Source: an uncultured Ruminococcus sp. (lineage in GTDB: Bacteria > Bacillota > Clostridia > Oscillospirales > Ruminococcaceae). Taken from it: 64,000 nucleotides of DNA. Numbering within the stretch: the stretch's first letter is position 1; each line of letters begins with the position of its first letter. The notes beneath the pieces were generated by a model. That model had not been told where the DNA came from. It did not search any database and was given only the letters and a program-made list of their open reading frames with translations. Of this stretch, positions 17,508-25,056 are shown in pieces. Position numbers and translations under genes: made by a program. Location: positions 1 through 64,000 of the forward strand of contig CADAGC010000008.1 in the NCBI GenBank assembly GCA_902787365.1, written 5' to 3'.

Positions 17508-17813
17508 TTAATTGCTGTGATGATTATATATGCTGTTTAACATGGGAATGTCGGTGTCTGCAAATTTCTGTAAGCTGAACATATACTCATAGCCTTCAGC
17601 CTTTGGTATCAGATCGTGCTTTTCGAGTATCTCAATAAATACATTCGGCGTGATAAGTCCTCTGATAGGATCTTCCCACCTAGCAAGTGTTTCGACTGCA
17701 CACACCTCTCCGGTAATATTCCGAACTATCGGTTGAAAAAACGGTTTTATGTTTTTACTTTCGAGTGCATATTCAAAGTTGGTCAGTATATAGCTTTCAT
17801 CGTTGATCATCAT
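17508..17813 (-). pseudogene. Truncated EAL-domain gene
   Basis: The 101-codon frame begins like an EAL phosphodiesterase (FEYALESKNIKPFFQPIV, ETLARWEDP in place of EALxR, GLITPNVFIEILEKHDLI). After about 70 residues the similarity stops, at PKAEGYEYMF, and the frame ends, whereas EAL domains need about 240 residues. None of the later metal-binding motifs is present, so it cannot be an active enzyme. An internal deletion is likely. It sits upstream of the GGDEF gene on the same strand, so promoter and leader may still drive that gene. Confidence 0.65.
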
Positions 17814-17819
17814 AACACA

Positions 17820-18086
17820 AAGCTCCTTTTTACAGTATTCTTTTTAACAAAGTCAGCGCTTGTTTTAGCTGTATGTATCTAAATTATTATACCACATTTT
17901 TATAGTTTTTTCAATATAATTTAGGTATATATTTCATGTATATCTATTATTCCAATGCAGTGCATTGCATCTTCAAGAAGAAAGCAGATTGCTACATAAG
18001 GCAATAAACAACAAGAGATTAGCCGATTTTGGGCTAATCTCTATGTCAGACTACTACACCGAAAGGTGTGTTACTTGTTAAGTTGG
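17820..18086. other. Gap with intron-like hairpins
   Basis: No gene. The A+T-rich first 130 bases probably hold the promoter of the EAL/GGDEF unit. The hairpin GAGATTAGC...GCTAATCTC lies at about 18012-18041, and ACACC-GAAA-GGTGT (GNRA loop) near 18055 directly precedes the intron domain V, so it may be earlier intron structure. Confidence 0.4.
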
Positions 18087-18162
18087 TTGAACCGCCGTGT
18101 ACCAAGCGGTACGCACGGTGATGTGAGAGGTCGGCGGCTCATTGCCGCCTCCTACTCGATTA
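18087..18162 (+). mobile_element. 3' end of a group II intron (domains V and VI)
   Basis: GAACCGCCGTGTACC, AAGC loop and GGTACGCACGGTG form the small domain V hairpin. GTGTGAGAGG-type linker follows (here GATGTGAGAGG), then the GGCGGC/GCCGCC helix and CTCCTACTCGAT, the domain VI with its branch-point-like A. This combination is characteristic of intron 3' ends from clostridial group II introns. No reverse transcriptase gene or 5' half is present, so the element is a dead fragment. Confidence 0.7.
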
Positions 18163-18175
18163 TATGATTTTAATA

Positions 18176-18204
18176 TTGACACCTCCCTCAAAATATAGTA
18201 TAAT
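18176..18204 (+). promoter_or_regulatory. Promoter of the MNT fragment
   Basis: TTGACA (18176), 17 bases and TATAAT (18199). Confidence 0.75.
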
Positions 18205-18243
18205 AACCATGAAAACCATAGTCTTAGTAAGTGGATGAGACTA

Positions 18244-18471
18244 ATGAAAGCTAATATCCCAGACAGAGTCTTAAAAGAGATCAAAGAGTTTGCTGCAATG
18301 CATAATATAGATAAGGTGATTCTGTTCGGCTCTCGTGCAAGAGGAACGCATAGTGAAAGAAGTGATATAGATATAGCTGTCAGCGGCTGTGATTATGATT
18401 CATTCTACTGGGATATAAAAGATAAGGTCCATTCACTTTTGTCGTTGAATTGCTTGACTCTTGTACTCTAA
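18244..18471 (+). pseudogene. MNT-type nucleotidyltransferase (MntA-like antitoxin), 3'-truncated
   Basis: The fold signature is clear: GSRARGTHSERSDIDIAV with Gly29-Ser30 and Asp41/Asp43, the metal-binding pair. Minimal nucleotidyltransferases of HEPN-MNT modules are about 100 residues; this frame stops at 75, after LLSLNCLTLVL, where the last strand (usually L-D-x-V-x-L-D) should be. A one-base shift gives VELLDSC, so a frameshift plus loss of the end is likely. A MITE-like hairpin begins at the stop codon. No HEPN toxin gene is present. The start at 18244 is chosen over 18235 for spacing. Confidence 0.65.
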
Positions 18472-18519
18472 GGCAACACCGCACAAAGCCCTCAGGCGGT
18501 CTTTGTGCGGTGTTGCCCT
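18471..18519. repeat. Miniature inverted-repeat hairpin (AGGCAACACCGCAC family)
   Basis: AGGCAACACCGCACAAAG pairs with CTTTGTGCGGTGTTGCCCT around a 12-base loop. The first 16 bases are identical to the left end of the element at 63245 and nearly so to that at 39336, so this is a copy with little but its ends. It separates the MNT fragment from the CRISPR-like array. No T run follows. Confidence 0.65.
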
Positions 18520-18620
18520 AAGATAAATAATCCCTTATAATTTCTACTATTGTAGATGAGTAGTGTAAAATTATAGGAAACTAAGATAAGTAATCCTTCA
18601 TGATTTCTATGGAAGAATAA
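18518..18620 (+). CRISPR. Type V-A (Cas12a)-like mini-array: one intact repeat, one spacer, one decayed repeat
   Basis: Repeat 1 (18522-18557, 36 bases) ends in TAATTTCTACTATTGTAGAT, the crRNA handle of Cas12a: UCUAC-N4-GUAGA with the AAUU ahead of it. Repeat 2 (18585-18620) matches the first 24 bases of repeat 1 at about 20 positions (GATAAgTAATCC...ATTTCTA) and then diverges, as terminal repeats of arrays often do. Between them lie 27 bases of spacer-like sequence, giving a 63-base period typical of Cas12a arrays. Four more bases (CTAA) precede both repeats. No cas gene lies in the window. Caution: the spacer can partly pair back on the repeat. Confidence 0.6.
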
Positions 18621-18770
18621 CTTACGAAACATCACTATCAATAAGTATAGGGTAATACAGAATCATCTGTTTATAAGTACCTTACATCTAATAATCAACG
18701 AGATCTATGAACTAAAGAGCGAAGAAATAGACGGGATTACGCTGTTTAGTATAGCAAAGAGCTTTGAATA
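18621..18770 (+). pseudogene. Gap with the tail of an unknown gene
   Basis: No start codon with a ribosome site. An open frame ending at 18771 reads INEIYELKSEEIDGITLF then SIAKSFE, protein-like and followed by a terminator, so it is probably the last codons of a deleted gene. Family unknown. Confidence 0.3.
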
Positions 18771-18808
18771 AAAATGAGCCGATATCTTGTGAGGTCGGCT
18801 CATTTTTT
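18771..18808 (+). terminator. Strong terminator
   Basis: AAAATGAGCCGA / TCGGCTCATTTT with six T. Confidence 0.85.
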
Positions 18809-18965
18809 AACGGAACACGCCCATATCTTTGGGACTTATTTGGGCCTTATTACCCCAAAAAGATACTAAAAGCCGCATTAAGCCATTTTGCTTAACTTGC
18901 TTTGAAACGTCGTATTTTCGGGCGTTTGCGGGATTGGCAAAAAGCCACAAAAGAACATTTGTATG
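18809..18965 (+). repeat. Dispersed direct repeat, copy 2 (CGGAACACGCC element)
   Basis: Counterpart of 7515-7670, same orientation, same position relative to an upstream terminator. The two enclose the 11 kb that carries the carbohydrate genes and the intron/MNT/CRISPR debris. Confidence 0.6.
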
Positions 18966-19069
18966 TTATTTGTACGCTCCTTGTGCGTTACCCTGCATCT
19001 TTGCCTTGCTTATTATAACGCTTGGTGCGTTATGCAGTCGCAAAAAATTCTAAGGAGAAACGCCATAAT

Positions 19070-19231
19070 ATGATCACCAGACCTCTTGAAATGGAAAAAT
19101 ATATCCGCATAGGCGGGGAAAAGCCTGTCGTTATCAAAGAAGCCCCCGAACAATTCAAACAAATCGCCCGAAAGACTAACGAAGAGTATCAAAAGATCAC
19201 GGGAGAAGAGTACTATATCATCGAAGAATAA
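19070..19231 (+). CDS. Small acidic hypothetical protein, 53 aa
   Basis: ATG at 19070 follows AAGGAGAAACGCC; the upstream start at 19022 has no ribosome site. The sequence (MITRPLEMEKYIRIGGEKPV... EEYQKITGEEYYIIEE) has no membrane segment and looks like a small cytoplasmic protein. A perfect terminator follows at once. Family not recognised. Confidence 0.55.
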   Translation: MITRPLEMEKYIRIGGEKPVVIKEAPEQFKQIARKTNEEYQKITGEEYYIIEE

Positions 19232-19233
19232 TC

Positions 19234-19266
19234 AAAGCCGCTTGGGTCACACCAAGCGGCTTTCTT
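19234..19266. terminator. Terminator between convergent genes
   Basis: AAAGCCGCTTGG / CCAAGCGGCTTT with a six-base loop, usable from both sides (19070 gene and the ATPase operon). Confidence 0.8.
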
Positions 19267-19298
19267 GTGTTCATTTTGCTGAAACTGAATGTACTTGC

Positions 19299-21371
19299 TT
19301 ACCTCAGCATCTCCCTCATGCTGCCTACCGCGATGGCAAGGGTCGATGAGTTGTGTAAAAACGCCGAGGTGGTGGGGGCTATCACGCCCGAAGCACCAAG
19401 CACCATAAGGGCGAAGTTGAAGCCTATAATGGTGCGGTAGTTTGCGTTAATGCGCCGCATGAGCGCCATGCTGAGTTCCCTGAGCGTCACAAGAGCGCCA
19501 AGGTCATCAGCCGAGATCGTGATGTCTGCTACCTCTCTTGCAATGGCTGCGCCGCTTGATATGGCTATGCCTGCATCGGCTTCTGACAGGGCGGGGGAGT
19601 CGTTCACGCCGTCGCCTATCATTATGACCTTTCTGCCGTGGGCTTTTTCACGCCTTACAAATTCCGCCTTGTCTTCGGGCAGCACCTCGGCGAAGTATTC
19701 GTCTACGCCAACTTTTTCGGCAACGGCTCTTGCGGTGCGCTCGCTGTCGCCCGTCATCATTACTACCTTGCTGACACCTAAATCTTTGAGCTGTGCGAGC
19801 ACGGCCTTTGCTTCGGCACGTATCGGGTCTTCTATGCATATCACCGCCGCTAAAACTCCGCCGACTGCTAAGAATAGATGTGAGTATTCGTCGGGCAGAT
19901 GCTCAAAGCTCTCCTGACTGCTCTCTGGCAGCACGCACCCCTCGTCCTCAAATACAAAGTGATAGCTGCCAAGCACTACCTTGACGCCCTGTATCGAGCT
20001 TGCTATGCCGTGGGCTACCACGTATTCCACCTCGCTGTGAAGTTCTTCGTGAACAAGCCCTTTGTCGGCGGCTGCTTTAACAACGGCGTTTGCTATCGAG
20101 TGAGGGTAGTGCTCTTCAAGGCAGGCCGCAAGCCGCAGGGCTTCGTCCTCGTCATTCTCGCCAAAGGTTATGACCTTTGCCACGCTCGGCTCTGAATGGG
20201 TCAGCGTGCCTGTTTTGTCAAAGATTATCGTGTCGGCATCTGCCACAGCTTCAAGGAACTTGCCGCCCTTGACGGTTATGCCGTAGCTCTGCCCCTCACG
20301 CATTGCCGATATCACAGATATGGGCATTGCAAGCTTCAAGGCACACGAGAAATCCACCATAAGTATCGACACGGCCTTGCTTGCATTTCGTGTGATGAGA
20401 TAGGTAAGCAGCGTGCCGCCTAAGCAGTATGGCACAAGGCTGTCTGCAAGGTGTGATGCACGGCTCTCTACCTCTGATTTGAGCTTCTCGCTCTCCTCTA
20501 TCATCTTGACTATGCGGTCATATTTGCCGTTGCCTGTTATCTTGTCTACCTTGATAATGCAGCTGCCCTGCTCGACGACCGTTCCTGCATAGACGTAGCT
20601 GCCCGTGCCTTTGTGAACTGCAAGCGCTTCGCCTGTGAGTGTAGCCTGATTGACCTCGGCCTCGCCCGATATTACCTTGCCGTCAAGGGGAATCATGCTG
20701 CCTGTGCGCACTACTATCTCATCACCCTCGCATATGTCACGAATGGGCACGAGCGTGTCGCTTTCCCTGCCGTGCAGCCATACCTTTTCTACGCCTAAAG
20801 ACATAGTGCGGGCAAGGTCATCGACTGATTTTTTGTGCGTCCAGTCTTCAAGCAGCTCGCCGAGGCTGAGCATGAACATAACGCTCGACGCCGTCTTGTG
20901 TTCGCCCCTTATGAGGGAAACGGTTATCGCCACCGCATCGAGCAGCGACACCTCTATCCTGCCCTTTGAGAGCGAGCGCAGCGCCTCACGCACATAGCGT
21001 GAAGCCTTGATGACCGATATGCCCAGCCGCAGCGGTGAGGGGATAAGGCGCTTGAAAATCAGCCGCTTTGTGAGCATAAAGAACAGCCTGTCTTCAAACT
21101 CACGTTCAAGCTCTCTGCCTGTGTGCTCGGGAACGAGTGCGGCTGCCTTTTCGTCTTCATAAGAAAACTTCGACAGCGCTCTTATCACCCTTGCTCTGTC
21201 GGTAAAGAGTATCACCGCATCGCCCGTTCTGTCATAGACCCTGACGTCCTTGACATAGGGCTTTGAGCACAGGTAGTATTCGAGCATATCCGCCTGAGCA
21301 AGTGTCATGCGGCTTTTCATTATATGTACTCTCAGCCTGTCCTTGCCCTCGTGAAGAATCTTACACCTCAT
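19299..21371 (-). CDS. P1B-type metal ATPase, last gene of the feo operon
   Basis: The 690-residue transporter has an N-terminal HMA-like ferredoxin fold without CxxC, the actuator TGEA loop, DKTGTLT (phosphorylated Asp385) and GDGVNDSPAL. The ion-binding helix reads VDFSCALKLAMP: the usual CPC is replaced by S-C with no proline, so it is not a standard copper or zinc pump. Linked to feoAAB it is best read as a ferrous (or other divalent) ion exporter for overload protection; substrate is inferred. It overlaps the DUF6110 gene by 11 bases, so the two are coupled. Confidence 0.85.
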   Translation of the reverse strand: MRCKILHEGKDRLRVHIMKSRMTLAQADMLEYYLCSKPYVKDVRVYDRTGDAVILFTDRARVIRALSKFSYEDEKAAALVPEHTGRELEREFEDRLFFMLTKRLIFKRLIPSPLRLGISVIKASRYVREALRSLSKGRIEVSLLDAVAITVSLIRGEHKTASSVMFMLSLGELLEDWTHKKSVDDLARTMSLGVEKVWLHGRESDTLVPIRDICEGDEIVVRTGSMIPLDGKVISGEAEVNQATLTGEALAVHKGTGSYVYAGTVVEQGSCIIKVDKITGNGKYDRIVKMIEESEKLKSEVESRASHLADSLVPYCLGGTLLTYLITRNASKAVSILMVDFSCALKLAMPISVISAMREGQSYGITVKGGKFLEAVADADTIIFDKTGTLTHSEPSVAKVITFGENDEDEALRLAACLEEHYPHSIANAVVKAAADKGLVHEELHSEVEYVVAHGIASSIQGVKVVLGSYHFVFEDEGCVLPESSQESFEHLPDEYSHLFLAVGGVLAAVICIEDPIRAEAKAVLAQLKDLGVSKVVMMTGDSERTARAVAEKVGVDEYFAEVLPEDKAEFVRREKAHGRKVIMIGDGVNDSPALSEADAGIAISSGAAIAREVADITISADDLGALVTLRELSMALMRRINANYRTIIGFNFALMVLGASGVIAPTTSAFLHNSSTLAIAVGSMREMLR

Positions 21372-21657
21372 CGCTCGTTTCTTCCTCTGCTGTTACTTCC
21401 TCATAGGTGTCCTCGATGATGTCTTCTGCCTGCTCCTGTGCGTTTTTCTCGTTGAGTGCCCTTGCATCAGCTGCTATGTCGCCGCAGCATTCACGAACCT
21501 TTGTCACGTTCTCCATTACTGCTTCCTTGCCTCTTAATGCTGCTGCCGTGGTGTGTGTGTAGACTTTCTTTGCGCATTTGCTCGTAAGCGCCTTGATGCC
21601 CAGCGTGCTTGCTGCCATACCTCCTACGAATAATGCTGCTTTTGCCCAGATTGCCAT
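21361..21657 (-). CDS. DUF6110-like small membrane-anchored protein
   Basis: The 98-residue protein has one N-terminal hydrophobic helix (AALFVGGMAASTLGIKALTS), a Cys (TSKCAKK), a helical basic middle, a CCGD cysteine pair and a strongly acidic tail. It resembles small DUF6110 proteins encoded beside P-type ATPases and FeoB. A chaperone or metal-delivery role for the ATPase is plausible but unproven. Its stop overlaps the ATPase start. Confidence 0.65.
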   Translation of the reverse strand: MAIWAKAALFVGGMAASTLGIKALTSKCAKKVYTHTTAAALRGKEAVMENVTKVRECCGDIAADARALNEKNAQEQAEDIIEDTYEEVTAEEETSDEV

Positions 21658-21724
21658 AGATATTCTTCCTTTCTATATTAAAATATATAATGAACGGGAG
21701 AGAAAGCCCCTCCCGTACATCAGC

Positions 21725-21901
21725 TTATTTCTTGGCAGAATGACACTTTCCCTGCATAGCGCAGTGCGAGCACCCGCAGCCGCAGCTGCCCTTGCCGCTT
21801 TTTTTGCTCTTTATCATCGACCGTATACTAAGTGACACGATAACGAGCAGTATCGCTATAATTATTATGTTGCCTGCGTTTTGACTGAGCCATGCTGCCA
21901 T
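21725..21901 (-). CDS. FeoB-associated Cys-rich membrane protein, 58 aa
   Basis: It has one membrane helix (NIIIIAILLVIVSLSIRSMI), a lysine-rich stretch and a Cys cluster CGCGCSHCAMQGKCH. This is the build of the FeoB-associated Cys-rich family, thought to help iron pass through or assemble FeoB. It starts 12 bases after the feoB stop with an AGGAGGAAG ribosome site. It is below the size usually called automatically. Confidence 0.85.
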   Translation of the reverse strand: MAAWLSQNAGNIIIIAILLVIVSLSIRSMIKSKKSGKGSCGCGCSHCAMQGKCHSAKK

Positions 21902-21913
21902 TTTTCTTCCTCC

Positions 21914-24331
21914 TTATGCCTTGCTGCCTGCAAGAGCGAGCTTGCCGCTGAGCTTTGTGGCCTCCTTGTAGGGGCGTACGAGCATATATATCATGCCTGC
22001 AAGTACAGCAAATGCAAATACTACGCCTACAACGTTCACATTACCTGTGAACAGGCCGCCGAACTGGTTTATCATAAGTGCTACCGCATAAGCAAAGCCG
22101 CACTGATATGTGATAGCGAATGCTGTCCACTTGGGGCTGTTCATCTCACGCTTGATAGCGCCCATTGCTGCAAAGCAGGGTGCGCAGAGGAGATTGAACA
22201 CTAAGAACGCAAAGCCTGTGATGCCTGTAAATGCAGCACCCAGTGCCTGCCATGTTGTCTGGTCGCCGCTGCCGTAGAGTGTGCCCATTGTGCCGACGAT
22301 GTTTTCCTTAGCCACAAGGCCTGTGATAGATGCAACAGTCGCCTGCCAGTTGCCAAAGCCGAGGGGAGTGAATATCCATGCGATAGCATTGCCTATCTTT
22401 GCAAGGATAGAGCCGTCGAGAGCGTCTTCTTCGAGCATCTCTAAGCTGCCGTCAACAAAGCCGAAGCGGCTTGTGAACCAGATAACTATCTGCGAGATAA
22501 GGATAACTGTTCCTGCCTTCTTGATGAAAGACCAGCCTCTTTCCCACATCGAGCGAAGAACGTTGCTTACTGTGGGCAGGTGGTATGCGGGCAGCTCCAT
22601 AACAAAGGGTGCGGGGTCGCCTGCGAACATTGTAGTCTTTTTGAGCATTATGCCCGAGATTATGATAGCCGCCATACCGATAAAGTATGCAGATGTTGCT
22701 ACCCATGCCGAGCCGCCGAAGATAGCGCCTGCTATCATTGCGATAAAGGGCACCTTTGCGCCGCAGGGGATAAAGGTCGTGGTCATTATGGTCATGCGCC
22801 TGTCACGTTCGTTTTCTATTGTACGTGATGCCATGATGCCGGGAACGCCGCAGCCGACGCCTACCAGCATAGGAATGAAGCTCTTGCCCGAAAGGCCGAA
22901 CTTTCTGAATATTCTGTCAAGCACAAATGCGATTCTTGACATATAGCCGCAGGCCTCTAAGAATGCAAGCATTAAGAAGAGAACGAGCATCTGCGGAACA
23001 AAGCCTAAAACTGCGCCCACGCCTGCGATGATACCGTCTATGATAAGGCCTTTGAGCCAGTCGGAAGCGCCTGCCTTGTCAAGACCCTTTTCTGCAAGTG
23101 CAGGGATGCTCGGTACATAAGTGCCGTAGTCAGCGGGGTCAGGCTCTTCTTCAAACTTCTCCATTGTTGCAAGAGCGTCTTCGTAGTCTGCGAGAGTTGC
23201 GGTCTCTTTTGTTATTTCAAGAGTTTCCTCGTCCTCCACATCGTAGGTGAACTCGCCTGTCGGGGCGCTGCCGTTTTCTTCAACGTATGCCTCATAGCCG
23301 CCGATTATCAGATCAGCTGTTGAGAACTCCTCGGCATCTGCTTCATACTCTTCTGTGCCGTTGCCGAAAAGGTGGAAGCCGTCACCGAAGATGTTGTCGT
23401 TGGTAAAGTCGGTAAGTGCTGCACCCACAGCCACCATAGCAACCCAGTAAACTGCAAACATTATCGCTGCGAATATGGGAAGACCCAGCCAGCGGTTGGT
23501 AACTATCCTGTCTATCTTGTCAGATGTGGAAAGCTCGCCTTTGTTTTTCTTCTGGTAGCAGTCGTCAATGATATTTGCGATATAGCCGTAGCGCTCGCCT
23601 GTGATTATCGACTCGGCGTCGTCATCGAGCTCTTTTTCTACTGCTGCGATGTCTGCTTCGATGTGCGAGAGCTTGTCGCCCTTGATACCCAGCTTTTCGA
23701 TGACCTTTTCATCACGCTCGAAAAGCTTTATCGCATACCACCTCTGCTGTGCTTCGGGCAGGTCGTGAACGCAGGCTTCCTCGATGTGTGCAAGTGCGTG
23801 CTCTACTGCGCTGCCAAAGCGGTGAACAGCCTCGGTCGAGCCTTCTCTTGCAGCGAGTATAGCAGCCTCAGCTGCATCGGAAACGCCGTCGCCTTTGAGC
23901 GCTGATATCTTTACTACCTTGCACCCCAAGGCCTCGGAGAGCTTCTGAATATCCACCACATCACCGTTTTTGTTTACGATATCCATCATATTAACGGCGC
24001 ACACAACGTGTATGCCAAGCTCGGTGAGCTGTGTTGTGAGGTAGAGATTTCGCTCTAAGTTTGTGCCGTCGATGATGTTGAGTATCGCATCGGGGCGCTC
24101 GTCTATAAGATAGTTTCTCGCCACGACCTCTTCAAGGGTGTAGGGCGAGAGGGAGTAGATGCCCGGCAGGTCGGTAACGATAATGTCCTTATGCTGCTTG
24201 AGCTTGCCCTCTTTCTTTTCTACAGTTACGCCCGGCCAGTTGCCCACGAACTGGTTTGAGCCTGTCAGCGCATTGAAAAGCGTGGTCTTACCGCAGTTGG
24301 GGTTGCCCGCCAGCGCTATTTTTATACTCAT
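21914..24331 (-). CDS. feoB: Ferrous iron transporter FeoB
   Basis: The 805-residue protein imports Fe2+. The N-terminal G domain has GNPNCGKTTLFN (9-16 P-loop), DLPGIYSLSPY (switch II) and NMMD; the helical guanine-dissociation domain follows, then a membrane part with two Gate regions (VGVGCGVPGIMASRT and LLCAPCFAAMGAIKREMNS). Between the first helix and the gate is an acidic insertion of about 80 residues (EEYEADAEEFSTADLII, EKFEEEPDPADYGTYV), extracytoplasmic by position and longer than usual. It follows two feoA genes. A metal-type palindrome covers the region before its ribosome site. Confidence 0.96.
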   Translation of the reverse strand: MSIKIALAGNPNCGKTTLFNALTGSNQFVGNWPGVTVEKKEGKLKQHKDIIVTDLPGIYSLSPYTLEEVVARNYLIDERPDAILNIIDGTNLERNLYLTTQLTELGIHVVCAVNMMDIVNKNGDVVDIQKLSEALGCKVVKISALKGDGVSDAAEAAILAAREGSTEAVHRFGSAVEHALAHIEEACVHDLPEAQQRWYAIKLFERDEKVIEKLGIKGDKLSHIEADIAAVEKELDDDAESIITGERYGYIANIIDDCYQKKNKGELSTSDKIDRIVTNRWLGLPIFAAIMFAVYWVAMVAVGAALTDFTNDNIFGDGFHLFGNGTEEYEADAEEFSTADLIIGGYEAYVEENGSAPTGEFTYDVEDEETLEITKETATLADYEDALATMEKFEEEPDPADYGTYVPSIPALAEKGLDKAGASDWLKGLIIDGIIAGVGAVLGFVPQMLVLFLMLAFLEACGYMSRIAFVLDRIFRKFGLSGKSFIPMLVGVGCGVPGIMASRTIENERDRRMTIMTTTFIPCGAKVPFIAMIAGAIFGGSAWVATSAYFIGMAAIIISGIMLKKTTMFAGDPAPFVMELPAYHLPTVSNVLRSMWERGWSFIKKAGTVILISQIVIWFTSRFGFVDGSLEMLEEDALDGSILAKIGNAIAWIFTPLGFGNWQATVASITGLVAKENIVGTMGTLYGSGDQTTWQALGAAFTGITGFAFLVFNLLCAPCFAAMGAIKREMNSPKWTAFAITYQCGFAYAVALMINQFGGLFTGNVNVVGVVFAFAVLAGMIYMLVRPYKEATKLSGKLALAGSKA

Positions 24332-24351
24332 TCTTTTTCCTCCTTCAAAAT

Positions 24352-24367
24352 GTTAGCTTAGGCTAAC
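24352..24367. promoter_or_regulatory. Metal-regulator palindrome before feoB
   Basis: GTTAGC-TTAG-GCTAAC, perfect 6-bp arms with a 4-base centre. Same motif as at 26209 and 26310. It lies between feoA and feoB, just upstream of the feoB ribosome site. Confidence 0.65.
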
Positions 24368-24389
24368 TTATGTACAAAAAATAAAAACG

Positions 24390-24608
24390 TCAGACTATTT
24401 CGACCATTTCAGCGTCAGCTTTTCTGATAGAAAGCTCATAGCCTCTTACAGTCACTTCGATAGGGTCGCCCAGCGGTGCTACCTTGCGAATGGTCACAGC
24501 CGTTCCCTTGGTGATACCCATATCCATGATCCTGCGCCTTACAGCACCCTCGCCTGTGAGCTTTTTCACAGTTACCGTGCTGCCGATGCCTGCATCTCTT
24601 AGTGTCAT
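24390..24608 (-). CDS. feoA: FeoA domain protein (second copy)
   Basis: The 72-residue SH3-like FeoA protein (GSTVTVKKLTGEGAVRRRIM, DMGITKGTAVTIRKVAPLGD, VTVRGYELSIRKADA) has the standard motif set. It is predicted to bind FeoB and tune its activity. It lies 12 bases after the first feoA on the same strand. Confidence 0.93.
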   Translation of the reverse strand: MTLRDAGIGSTVTVKKLTGEGAVRRRIMDMGITKGTAVTIRKVAPLGDPIEVTVRGYELSIRKADAEMVEIV

Positions 24609-24620
24609 ATCATTTCCCCC

Positions 24621-24830
24621 TTATACCATTATTTTCATAGCCAGCTCACGGCTGACTGCTACTCTTGTTTCCTTGACGTTGACGATAAGATTACCGCTCA
24701 TCTGCGAGATGATCGTTACCGTTCCGCCCACGGCAAAGCCCAAGTCTTCAAGGTGCTTTCTCACCTCTGCCGTGCCGCCGATGCGTGTTATCGTGTAGCT
24801 TTCGCCCACGTTTGCGGATAACAGTGGCAT
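24621..24830 (-). CDS. feoA: FeoA domain protein (first copy)
   Basis: 69 residues, SH3-like (ESYTITRIGGTAEVRKHLED, LGFAVGGTVTIISQMSGNLI). It differs clearly from the second copy, so the duplication is old. It is the first gene of the six-gene feo operon. Promoter and palindrome lie directly upstream. Confidence 0.93.
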   Translation of the reverse strand: MPLLSANVGESYTITRIGGTAEVRKHLEDLGFAVGGTVTIISQMSGNLIVNVKETRVAVSRELAMKIMV

Positions 24831-24851
24831 ACTATCCCCTCCTCCTATTTT

Positions 24852-24869
24852 GGTTAGTCATGCCTAACC
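24852..24869. promoter_or_regulatory. Metal-regulator palindrome at the feo promoter
   Basis: GGTTAG-TCATGC-CTAACC, downstream of the start of transcription of the feo operon. A half site GTTAG also lies in the promoter spacer. Confidence 0.7.
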
Positions 24870-24879
24870 TCTCATTATG

Positions 24880-24908
24880 ATTATACTATGCTAACTCGAT
24901 TATGTCAA
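24880..24908 (-). promoter_or_regulatory. Promoter of the feo operon
   Basis: Minus strand: TTGACA, 17 bases, TATAAT; consensus in both hexamers. Confidence 0.85.
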
Positions 24909-24968
24909 TGCTTTCCTACACATTTTGTCGGAAAGACGAAAAGTTAGCCGTGTATAACCCTATCTTTT

Positions 24969-25014
24969 GTTAGTTATGACTAACCTAAAAGGCTGTCGGC
25001 TTTCACCGACAGCC
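24969..25014 (-). terminator. Flavodoxin terminator and adjoining palindrome
   Basis: GGCTGTCGG / CCGACAGCC (24991-25014) followed by TTTT on the minus strand ends the flavodoxin unit. Next to it is the metal-type palindrome GTTAGT-TATG-ACTAAC (24969-24984). Confidence 0.75.
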
Positions 25015-25056
25015 CTTCAGTATATTGAGAAGAATATTATATGGTGTTTGCGTAAG

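Noticed and set aside
18829..19053. Open frame across the second direct repeat
   Set aside because: The first copy (7515) has stops and a different reading, no ribosome site was seen, and composition is not protein-like.
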